A stretch of 9,155 nt of DNA from Candidatus Latescibacterota bacterium (GTDB lineage Bacteria > Krumholzibacteriota > Krumholzibacteriia > Krumholzibacteriales > WJIX01). The position numbers and the translations under genes are program-made. Of this stretch, positions 1 through 5,583 are shown in pieces (the first letter of the stretch is position 1; every line of letters starts with the position of its first letter). A model generated the notes under the pieces. The model saw only the letters and a list, made by a program, of their open reading frames with translations, searched no databases and had not been told where the DNA came from. Location of the stretch: contig DAOWMJ010000073.1 of assembly GCA_030643145.1 (NCBI GenBank), positions 1 through 9,155 of the forward strand. Direction: 5' to 3'.

Positions 1-906
1 GTGTTCCTTCTTATTATTGCCGGATTTGGTATTTATTTGCCCGTGTTTGATCAGATGGAACCGGGCAGGTTTTTGGTGCCGGCGTTTCTTTTTATGGCGC
101 CCCTTGCCGGTACAGGATTCGCGATGTTGATCAGAGAATCAAAAAGAATATTTCCCGCCCGGCGTCTTTTTTCGGCGGCAAAAACCACTGTAGTTATTAT
201 CCTTCTGCTATCTTCTCCGGTGTTAGCGTTGATTTCATCACGGGAGTATTACAAACATACTCTAAGCTCAACGTTTACGCCGGAAGTAGACAAACTGCTT
301 GAAGCTCTCGCACGGGAAACAGACAATTCCGGCCGGTTGATGATCGAAGACGATCCCGCGCGGATATACGGGAATTGTTATCTTGCCTCGATCGTTCCTT
401 TGTATACAGGTGTCGAACAGATTGGAGGGCTTTACCCAAGAGCGTTTATAAAACACAATTTCGCAAACTTTACGAGTTTTCAAACAATGGGGGTTCCTCT
501 GAAACAAATGGCCCCTGAAAAATTACGCGATTATATAAAGCTGTATAATATCCACTGGATTCTGACGGCAACACGGGAAAGTAACGCGTATTTTGGTAAA
601 TTTAAGAACATGAAAATTGTCTGGGCCTCCAAACACTTTGTTTTAAGGGAGTTGCTTCATAAATCATCTTTCGCGTCGGAACGCGGGGTTGAAGTTCGGG
701 CATCTTATGGCGGGCTTCATGTGATAATAACTCCTGAGATCGGGAGAACACCACCGGGGAAAATATTACTGAAGTACCATTGGGACCAGGGACTTGGCGT
801 AGACCGTCCGGCACGGATCTCGCGAGTGACGCGGCTGGACGACCCCGTTCCCTTTATTCTTCTTGAGCCAAACGGAGAAACAGATATCAGGATAGTTTTC
901 CGTTAG
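1..906 (+). CDS. C-terminal part of a multi-pass membrane protein, possibly a glycosyltransferase (5' partial)
   Basis: The frame is open from the first base to a TAG at 904-906 (301 codons). The first base triplet happens to be GTG, but translation there starts directly inside a hydrophobic segment, so the true start is probably upstream. Three membrane segments are visible at about residues 2-16, 24-44 and 61-79. The stretch EPGRFLVPAFLFMAPLAG (20-37) resembles a segment common in the late membrane helices of GT39/PMT-like glycosyltransferases. From about residue 80 on the protein is a soluble tail of some 220 residues with no catalytic motif I recognise. The next gene has the same general plan, membrane part then soluble tail, and its own promoter, so the two are neighbours in theme but perhaps separate transcripts. 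The function is inferred from architecture only; any polytopic membrane protein of unknown role would fit. Confidence 0.6.
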   Translation: MFLLIIAGFGIYLPVFDQMEPGRFLVPAFLFMAPLAGTGFAMLIRESKRIFPARRLFSAAKTTVVIILLLSSPVLALISSREYYKHTLSSTFTPEVDKLLEALARETDNSGRLMIEDDPARIYGNCYLASIVPLYTGVEQIGGLYPRAFIKHNFANFTSFQTMGVPLKQMAPEKLRDYIKLYNIHWILTATRESNAYFGKFKNMKIVWASKHFVLRELLHKSSFASERGVEVRASYGGLHVIITPEIGRTPPGKILLKYHWDQGLGVDRPARISRVTRLDDPVPFILLEPNGETDIRIVFR

Positions 907-998
907 AGGACCTGGCATGTTTCAGCTGTTTTGCCGGAAATCACCCTTCTTACAGATGTTTGCTCCATGTTGCTCCAAAATCCGTTTTACCGGCGACA

Positions 999-1027
999 TT
1001 GACAATTACCGGGGATTAGTGTATAAT
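999..1027 (+). promoter_or_regulatory. Sigma-70 type promoter with full-consensus boxes
   Basis: TTGACA (999-1004) and TATAAT (1022-1027) both match the consensus exactly and are separated by 17 nt, the optimal spacing. Transcription would begin near 1033-1035, giving a leader of about 60 nt before the ATG at 1095. It points at the membrane glycosyltransferase-like gene and indicates that this gene is transcribed independently of the one upstream. No operator-like palindrome is evident over the boxes. Confidence 0.8.
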
Positions 1028-1094
1028 CCGTTCAAGCAGTTTCAAATGAAAGGGATACGTATAGGCAACTTTTGCTAAAGAATTGATGTTTTAA

Positions 1095-2771
1095 ATGTTT
1101 AAACAACATCGTGCGGCACTGACTATTTGTGTGCTGCTTGGGATACTTGTATTTCATATGGTTATCGCGTGGCAGGACATTGCCGTGCTTTCGCGGAGCG
1201 ATTATCTCTACGACGACAGCTTCTACGCGTTTAAGATAGCTCAAAACATTGCCGCCGGCAGAGGGATTACTTTTGACGGTGTCCACTCGACAACAGGGTT
1301 CCAGCCGCTATATGTTTTTCTTCTAGTACCCGCGTTTATGATATCCGGCGAAAATCTCGTTTTGCCGATTCATATTGCCCTGTCTCTTTTGGCTCTTTTT
1401 ACATGCTTTACGGCGTATTTTATTTATCGGATATCAAGGCTCTATGTTGGTTGGACAGCTTCAATTGCTGCCGCCGCGATTTGGGCGTTCTCTCCCATTG
1501 TTACACGGCAAACCGTAAACGGTCTTGAGACAGCTATTGCCTCATTTATGATTACAGCTTGTGTTTTTTATTACCTGACAAGGCTGAGGAATTTAAAAAA
1601 CCCGCCGGGAAGGCGGTTTTTTGTTCTGGGGCTTCTTCTGGGGCTTACTGTTCTTACGAGGATAGACGGGACTTTCCTGGCTCTTGTTTTGCTTCTTGAC
1701 TATCTTCTTCTCTTACGGAAGAGGGGCGGGCAGCTAAGAGCAACTCTTCGCCTGTTTCTATTGCCGTTGGGTGTTCTGATGTTATATGGGCCATGGCTAA
1801 TATTTAATCTGATTGAGACTGGAAGCCCGCTTCAGGACAGCGGGATGGCAACGCGTTTCCTTTCCTTGGCTTATGCGGCTTATTTTGGATATGGGATAGA
1901 AAATCTTGCCGCCAGCGGACCGGACGCTTCATTTCTTTGGGATCAAGTAGTTCACTCTGTCTCTGTAATGAAAGTCGTTCCCCCCATACATGTTTTATTC
2001 CGTTCTATTGATAAACTGGGAATCTTACTTGGGTCCCGCGGCAATTTTCGCCTGGCGGGAAATGTTTTCGGACTTTTCGTTTTTATCGGCGCAGGATTTG
2101 CCGTTTTCAGATGGCGAAAGAACACGGAGAAAATCCGCAGGAGTGAAATACATTTTCTGCTGTTGTTTTCCGGACTTCTTCTTGTATCTTATTCGTTATA
2201 TATCTTCGGAGCATTCTTTTTTCTACGTTATTATTATCCGATATTTTTGATCGCGTGTATTTATTGCGCCTTTTTTCTGCAGGACGCTTTCGACTGGTAT
2301 CAGCGGCGTTCGTCTTTGGTTCGCCGGGCGGCGATTATAGCCGCTACCGGATACGCGGTGATCTTTTTGTCTTTTTCTTTTTCGCGTGCTTTTAAGCTGC
2401 AACCGGTTTGCCCATTTTATGATATTGCTAAATGGGCGAAGGAGAATACCCTTGAAGATGAAACTATAGGAGTGTTCCAATGCGGAACTATCGGATATTT
2501 CTCCAACCGCACGATTATTAACCTCGACGGGAAAGTAAACCGGAGCGCGCTGTATGCTTTAAAAGATGGATCAATAACCGAATATATAAAGCAGGAAGGG
2601 ATTGATGTGATTCTGGACCATTCAAAAATCCTTAAGATATTTTTTGGAATATCACTTGATAAAATGGGCGAATTTTATCCAAGCGATCTGTGTGATTCCT
2701 TGACAAATTCGTCCGGATGGATTGCCTGCCGACGGACTCCTCTAGAGGAAAATATAGCCCCGGAGAAATAA
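1095..2771 (+). CDS. Polytopic membrane glycosyltransferase-like protein (GT39/ArnT/PMT type)
   Basis: This 558-residue protein has about eleven to twelve hydrophobic segments (roughly 8-26, 69-84, 89-113, 119-137, 145-162, 174-189, 192-207, 218-240, 322-340, 353-374, 378-397 and 409-430), then a soluble tail of about 120 residues. Features typical of GT-C fold glycosyltransferases are an acidic pair in the first extracytoplasmic loop (YDDSFY, D40-D41), GLET at 143-146 and TRIDG at 188-192. Such enzymes transfer sugars from polyprenyl-phosphate donors on the outer face of the inner membrane. The tail contains GTIGYFSNRTIINLDGKVNR (464-483), a pattern seen in C-terminal domains of uncharacterised membrane proteins of this class. 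The ATG at 1095 is the first in frame after a TAA at 1092-1094; its Shine-Dalgarno is weak (AAAG near 1077). It lies under a consensus promoter. The acceptor and donor cannot be told. Confidence 0.75.
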   Translation: MFKQHRAALTICVLLGILVFHMVIAWQDIAVLSRSDYLYDDSFYAFKIAQNIAAGRGITFDGVHSTTGFQPLYVFLLVPAFMISGENLVLPIHIALSLLALFTCFTAYFIYRISRLYVGWTASIAAAAIWAFSPIVTRQTVNGLETAIASFMITACVFYYLTRLRNLKNPPGRRFFVLGLLLGLTVLTRIDGTFLALVLLLDYLLLLRKRGGQLRATLRLFLLPLGVLMLYGPWLIFNLIETGSPLQDSGMATRFLSLAYAAYFGYGIENLAASGPDASFLWDQVVHSVSVMKVVPPIHVLFRSIDKLGILLGSRGNFRLAGNVFGLFVFIGAGFAVFRWRKNTEKIRRSEIHFLLLFSGLLLVSYSLYIFGAFFFLRYYYPIFLIACIYCAFFLQDAFDWYQRRSSLVRRAAIIAATGYAVIFLSFSFSRAFKLQPVCPFYDIAKWAKENTLEDETIGVFQCGTIGYFSNRTIINLDGKVNRSALYALKDGSITEYIKQEGIDVILDHSKILKIFFGISLDKMGEFYPSDLCDSLTNSSGWIACRRTPLEENIAPEK

Positions 2772-2836
2772 CGGGCCAAAAACTGAAATCATTCTTGTTT
2801 ATACCTTCGTCAGCTACAATATAAGGCAGAATTAAT

Positions 2837-2866
2837 TTGACTTTATAGGGCGAATTTTGGTTTAAT
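2837..2866 (+). promoter_or_regulatory. Candidate sigma-70 promoter for the corrinoid operon
   Basis: TTGACT (2837-2842, five of six consensus bases) and TTTAAT (2861-2866, five of six) are 18 nt apart. Transcription would start near 2873, giving a leader of about 460 nt before the corrinoid gene and placing all the hairpins of this gap inside the transcript. A competing -10, TATAAT at 3240-3245, sits in a hairpin but has only a poor -35 (TTCGCC, 3217-3222). The assignment is therefore provisional. Confidence 0.4.
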
Positions 2867-3026
2867 GTCTGGTAGCAGAACAGGGGATATGAGTTTTGGG
2901 CCATCGAAGGACAAAGGACCAGCAAAAGGAAACCCGGGGAGGCAAAACTTATATAGAAAAACAATTAAAGAGAGAGCGAATTTAAGCGTCGCAAGAAAAA
3001 ACAACCCACCTTTCCGGTACGGCAAC

Positions 3027-3055
3027 CCGCCTCCGAACTGGGAAAATCCCGGCGG
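3027..3055 (+). ncRNA. Nested GC-rich hairpin in the presumed leader
   Basis: CCGCC (3027-3031) pairs with GGCGG (3051-3055), and directly inside its 3' arm GGGA (3040-3043) pairs with TCCC (3047-3050) across an AAA loop. The 8-nt strand 3032-3039 is left unpaired on the 5' side. It is not followed by a T run, so it is not an intrinsic terminator. It may be part of the larger leader structure downstream, or a chance fold. Confidence 0.3.
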
Positions 3056-3115
3056 ACACTATTCCCCTGTACAGTATCGAAGAGAAGCTTGAATCAATAG
3101 AGAGACGATAGTTTT

Positions 3116-3284
3116 GGGCCGGGTGTTAACCTCTGGAAGTGGTCGGCCTTCAGGGGACTAATATAGTTCGGTAACATCCGGCCCGGTTGTTTGGAGCTCG
3201 GAGCTGTAAATTGAAGTTCGCCGGTTCTAAGCGGCGACATATAATGTTGCCGCGGGGTACGGTTGCATTTTAAGAGCTCCAATC
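3116..3284 (+). ncRNA. Candidate structured leader RNA (two-domain, unidentified class)
   Basis: Domain 1: GGGCCGGGTGTTA (3116-3128) pairs with TAACATCCGGCCC (3172-3184), a 13-bp stem with one G-U. Inside it are a hairpin CCTCTGGAAG (3130-3139) / CCTTCAGGGG (3147-3156) with a 7-nt loop, and a short ACTA/TAGT hairpin (3157-3167), which together suggest a three-way junction. Domain 2: TTGGAGCTC (3191-3199) pairs perfectly with GAGCTCCAA (3274-3282) and encloses a 10-bp hairpin GCGGCGACAT (3231-3240) / ATGTTGCCGC (3244-3253) with an ATA loop. The structure ends about 50 nt before the corrinoid gene's ATG, where a cis-regulatory RNA would sit. A cobalamin riboswitch would be the natural guess given the B12 enzymes, but I find no B12-box-like element, and I do not recognise a SAM or SAH class. 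Alternatives are a transposon-end hairpin remnant or a free small RNA. Confidence 0.5.
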
Positions 3285-3331
3285 ATAAAAAAAAATAGAG
3301 GGAAAGCCCGCGCAGATACAAATGGAGAGAA

Positions 3332-3979
3332 ATGTTGCAGTTTTATGAGAAATGCAAAAAGGCGGTTATAGAAGGGGACAGCGACCTTGCCCTAAAGCTC
3401 GCGACAGAGGCAATAGATAAAAATAAACCAGTACTCGATGTTATCGAAAAAGGGTTTGTTAAGGGGATAGAAGAGGTGGGCCGGCTCTGGGAGGATGGCA
3501 CCTTTTTCCTTCCCGAACTTGTAATGGGGGCTGAAGCCATTAAAAAGGCTCTCTCCCTTCTTAATCCCATTCTTTCGGACCAACAGACAAAAGGCTTTAA
3601 AAAGGGGAAAGTAGTTATTGGTACTGTTGAAGGAGATGTTCATGATATAGGGAAGACCCTTGTCGCGACCATGCTGTCCGCAAGCGGGTTTGAAGTTTAT
3701 GATCTGGGGTTTGACGTTGGGGTGGACAGCTTCATTGAAGGGGCAGACAAGTGGGGCGTGAACTGTATTGCCTCCTCCGCGCTTCTTACTACAACTATGC
3801 AGAAGCAGCGCGGAATAATTGAAAAACTTAAAGAACGTGGAATCAGAAATAAATACACTGTTATCGTAGGAGGAGCTCCCTGCAGCCGGAAATGGGCCGA
3901 TGAGATAGGAGCTGACGGATACGCCAAGGATGCAGTGTCTGCCGTAACACTTGTTGGAAAATTAATCGGCGGTGATTGA
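3332..3979 (+). CDS. Stand-alone corrinoid (B12-binding) methyl carrier protein, MttC/MtaC-like
   Basis: This 215-residue protein has the size and layout of the cognate corrinoid proteins of amine and methanol methyltransferases, which match the cap plus B12 domains of MetH. Residues 1-88 form the helical cap module with the typical LWEDGTFFLPELVMGAE (52-68). Residues 92-213 form the B12-binding Rossmann domain with GDVHDIGK (101-108), in which H104 is the expected lower cobalt ligand of the DxHxxG motif. S149 in SSALLTTTM and the VGGAP run (179-183) fit the sites around the nucleotide tail. It should shuttle methyl groups in the cytoplasm between the MttB-family enzyme and the homocysteine methyltransferase downstream. 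The ATG is preceded by GGAGAG at 3324-3329, a close but usable spacing. It heads the operon and follows the structured leader. The substrate of its methyl donor cannot be read from this protein. Confidence 0.92.
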   Translation: MLQFYEKCKKAVIEGDSDLALKLATEAIDKNKPVLDVIEKGFVKGIEEVGRLWEDGTFFLPELVMGAEAIKKALSLLNPILSDQQTKGFKKGKVVIGTVEGDVHDIGKTLVATMLSASGFEVYDLGFDVGVDSFIEGADKWGVNCIASSALLTTTMQKQRGIIEKLKERGIRNKYTVIVGGAPCSRKWADEIGADGYAKDAVSAVTLVGKLIGGD

Positions 3980-3994
3980 AAAAAATAACCGGCG

Positions 3995-4000
3995 TAAGGG
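3995..4000 (+). promoter_or_regulatory. Ribosome binding site choosing the ATG at 4006
   Basis: TAAGGG lies 5 nt before the ATG at 4006. The frame also opens at a TTG (3976) overlapping the previous stop, but the ten residues this would add do not look like the family. The Shine-Dalgarno supports 4006 as the start. Confidence 0.6.
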
Positions 4001-4005
4001 TTAGC

Positions 4006-4911
4006 ATGAATTTTGATCTGAAAAAGTTGCTGGACGAGAAAATTCTTCTCTTTGACGGGGGAATGGGGACTATGATTATAGAAGCTGGGTTACAAGAGAA
4101 TGAAATACCGGAAAGCTGGATTTATTCCAGAAGAGAAGAGCTCTTCAATATACACGTTAAATATATAGAAGCCGGCGCGGACGTTATTCAAACAAATACA
4201 TTTGGAGCAAGTAGTATCAAACTATCCTCCTCGAGAGCCGGCGCGATGCTCGATCCGGAAGAAACTAACAGGAAAGCAGCGGTTATCGCGCGAGGGGCGC
4301 TGGAAAGGTTCAAAGGCCGGGATCTGCTCGTAGCGGGCGATATCGGCCCAACGGGACGGTTTTTTCCTCCGGTTGGAAGTCTGAGCGAAGATGAAGCGAG
4401 AGATACTTTCAGGCGGCAGGCTCGCGCATTAGATCAGGGAGGAGCGGACATTTTTCTTATAGAAACTATGAGTGACTTGAGGGAAGCGGTGGAGGCCTTG
4501 AGGGGAGTGAAAGAGGTTTCGGAAAAGCCCGTTGTAGTAGAGCTTACTTTCGACAAGAAACCAAAAGGGTATTTCACCCTTATGGGAAATACTCCCCGCG
4601 AAGCTGCGGAGATCCTCGAGCGGGAGGGAGCTGATATGATAGGAGCAAACTGCACGCTTTCGAGTAACCCGATGATAGGATTGGCGCGAGAACTAAGAGC
4701 TCAGACAGATATGCCCCTGCTCTTTCAGCCAAACGCGGGGCAGCCCGTTTTAACGGAAGGAAAAACACACTATACGCAGTCACCGGATGATTTCGCCGAA
4801 GATATCGAGAGGATAGCAAGAGAAGGGGCCGACGCTGTTGGTGGCTGCTGCGGCACAACCCCGGAATTTATCAGGAAGATTAGAGAAAAGCTCGAGGAAC
4901 TTGGGAAATAG
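4006..4911 (+). CDS. Cobalamin-linked homocysteine S-methyltransferase, MetH N-terminal-domain-like
   Basis: The 301-residue protein corresponds to the homocysteine-binding barrel of MetH, a Zn-dependent enzyme that moves methyl to homocysteine to give methionine. Visible landmarks are FDGGMGT (16-22), GADVIQTNTFGAS (57-69), DIGPTG (112-117), FLIETMSDL (150-158), GANCT (213-217) and GGCCGTTP (279-286). The zinc ligands should be C216, C281 and C282; all are present, so the enzyme looks intact. It stops after this domain, so the folate, cap, B12 and reactivation domains of full MetH are missing from this chain. B12 and reactivation counterparts are the flanking genes; no folate module is seen. 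It starts 26 nt after the corrinoid gene. Related families are betaine-homocysteine and S-methylmethionine-homocysteine methyltransferases, but the corrinoid neighbour favours the MetH-type role. The TAG stop is in the same frame as the next gene. Confidence 0.9.
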   Translation: MNFDLKKLLDEKILLFDGGMGTMIIEAGLQENEIPESWIYSRREELFNIHVKYIEAGADVIQTNTFGASSIKLSSSRAGAMLDPEETNRKAAVIARGALERFKGRDLLVAGDIGPTGRFFPPVGSLSEDEARDTFRRQARALDQGGADIFLIETMSDLREAVEALRGVKEVSEKPVVVELTFDKKPKGYFTLMGNTPREAAEILEREGADMIGANCTLSSNPMIGLARELRAQTDMPLLFQPNAGQPVLTEGKTHYTQSPDDFAEDIERIAREGADAVGGCCGTTPEFIRKIREKLEELGK

Positions 4912-4914
4912 CAT

Positions 4915-4918
4915 GGAG
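4915..4918 (+). promoter_or_regulatory. Ribosome binding site for the reactivation-domain gene
   Basis: GGAG lies 5 nt before the ATG at 4924. It matters because that ATG is in the same frame as the preceding gene, whose TAG ends at 4911. A good Shine-Dalgarno argues for separate initiation over reading through the stop. Confidence 0.6.
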
Positions 4919-4923
4919 AGTGG

Positions 4924-5535
4924 ATGGAACCGGTAGTACTTAATAATATTAAGATAGAAATCAAAGAGGACGAGCTTCTTAAAATACTTGGGAATATGGG
5001 AAGAGTGGAAAGTTGGAAGGGTAAGGGTATAGAGGAAAAGATTGCAGAGGTTATTGAGCTCGCGTCAAGATTAATAGAACCGAAAGGGATATATATGATT
5101 GCCGAGGGGAGGAGTTTGGGCGGAACGGATATTTTTGATTCTCTTGAGAAAATGGCTTTTTCCATATGCACAATAGGAGAAAAATTAGAGAAGAAAGTAG
5201 GCGCTCTTTCCAGAGAGGGGTCGATACTGGAAGCCGTGCTGCTTGATTCCACAGGGTCTGTCGCTGTCGAGGAGACGGCTAATTATATAGAAAGTAAAAT
5301 AGCGGAAATTGCCTCCGGGGAAGGGAAAAAAACATCGCCCCGCGCGAGTCCCGGATATGGGGAGTGGAAAATAACTAATCAGAAAAATCTTTTCGAGCTT
5401 CTGCCCGCGGGCAGAGTAGGGGTCAACCTGGGAAATAGTATGATGATGTCTCCGCAGAAATCGATATCTTTCGCCATACATATATCAGAAACACCTGTAA
5501 GGTTGAGAGGTAAAAATTTTCTAAAAAAACTGTAA
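4924..5535 (+). CDS. Stand-alone MetH reactivation (SAM-binding) domain protein
   Basis: The 203-residue protein resembles the C-terminal activation domain of cobalamin-dependent methionine synthase, which binds SAM and re-methylates cobalamin after accidental oxidation to cob(II)alamin, given one electron. The diagnostic RxxxGY motif for SAM is intact as RASPGYGEW (140-148: R140, G144, Y145). It is followed by the family's Gln and Leu-rich segment (153-160), GVNLGNSMMMSPQKSIS (166-182), and an amphipathic end. In MetH this domain is covalently attached; here it is a free protein about half the size of the E. coli domain, so it must act in trans on the corrinoid protein encoded two genes upstream. 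No RACE-type (RamA or ferredoxin-domain) corrinoid activator is seen in the window, which makes this the likely reactivator. It begins 12 nt after the previous stop. The 48-nt gap to the next gene shows no terminator. Confidence 0.85.
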   Translation: MEPVVLNNIKIEIKEDELLKILGNMGRVESWKGKGIEEKIAEVIELASRLIEPKGIYMIAEGRSLGGTDIFDSLEKMAFSICTIGEKLEKKVGALSREGSILEAVLLDSTGSVAVEETANYIESKIAEIASGEGKKTSPRASPGYGEWKITNQKNLFELLPAGRVGVNLGNSMMMSPQKSISFAIHISETPVRLRGKNFLKKL

Positions 5536-5583
5536 AAAACAAACCCCCCTTTTTTAGACGGGGAACATCAAAAGAAAAGGAAA

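Larger units (their letters stand above)
2772..3331 (+). other. 560-bp intergenic region, apparently non-coding, with RNA structure in its 3' half
   Basis: No convincing gene is present. The longest forward frame (ATG at 2865, 75 codons) has no ribosome binding site, begins inside the candidate -10 box, and gives a Pro/Asn/Lys-rich sequence without recognisable family features. The reverse frames are equally uninformative. The left half (2772-3010) is A-rich with only short repeats. The right half carries a nested hairpin (3027-3055) and two larger paired domains (3116-3184, 3191-3282), then an A tract at 3287-3295 and the ribosome binding site of the corrinoid gene. No GC hairpin followed by a T run is seen on either strand, so I call no terminator for the upstream gene. 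Confidence 0.6.

Noticed and set aside
2632..3025. Reverse-strand frames of 60 and 110 codons across the end of the glycosyltransferase gene and the gap
   Set aside because: They partly lie antisense to a well-supported gene, have no Shine-Dalgarno, and their products show no domain pattern.
2865..3092. Forward 75-codon frame in the intergenic gap
   Set aside because: No ribosome binding site, its ATG overlaps the candidate -10 box, its composition is low-complexity, no family features are visible, and its 3' part coincides with a hairpin.
3240..3245. TATAAT as the -10 box of a proximal promoter
   Set aside because: The hexamer is perfect, but the best -35 at 17 nt (TTCGCC) matches only three of six bases and there is no extended -10; it lies in a strong hairpin whose pairing explains it. 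Kept only as an alternative.
3116..3284. Cobalamin riboswitch
   Set aside because: Expected from the B12 genes, but no B12-box-like sequence or matching helical layout was found by eye; a covariance search would settle it.
3191..3296. Intrinsic terminator formed by the second leader domain
   Set aside because: The helix is followed by an A tract (3287-3295), not a T tract, on the + strand; on the - strand the T tract comes before the hairpin, so it fits a terminator on neither strand.
3976..4005. TTG start extending the homocysteine methyltransferase by ten residues
   Set aside because: The extension does not resemble the family N-terminus, and the ATG at 4006 has a better Shine-Dalgarno (3995-4000).
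4770..5252. Reverse-strand 160-codon frame
   Set aside because: Antisense to two genes with clear MetH-domain signatures; its Ser/Ile/Pro-rich translation is the usual shadow of Glu/Gly/Asp-rich coding on the other strand.
5521..5557. Terminator or attenuator between the reactivation-domain and MttB-like genes
   Set aside because: The only inverted repeat is CTAAAAAA/TTTTTTAG with a 21-nt loop, an A/T-only stem, and a weak CCCC/GGGG match; no GC stem precedes a T run.
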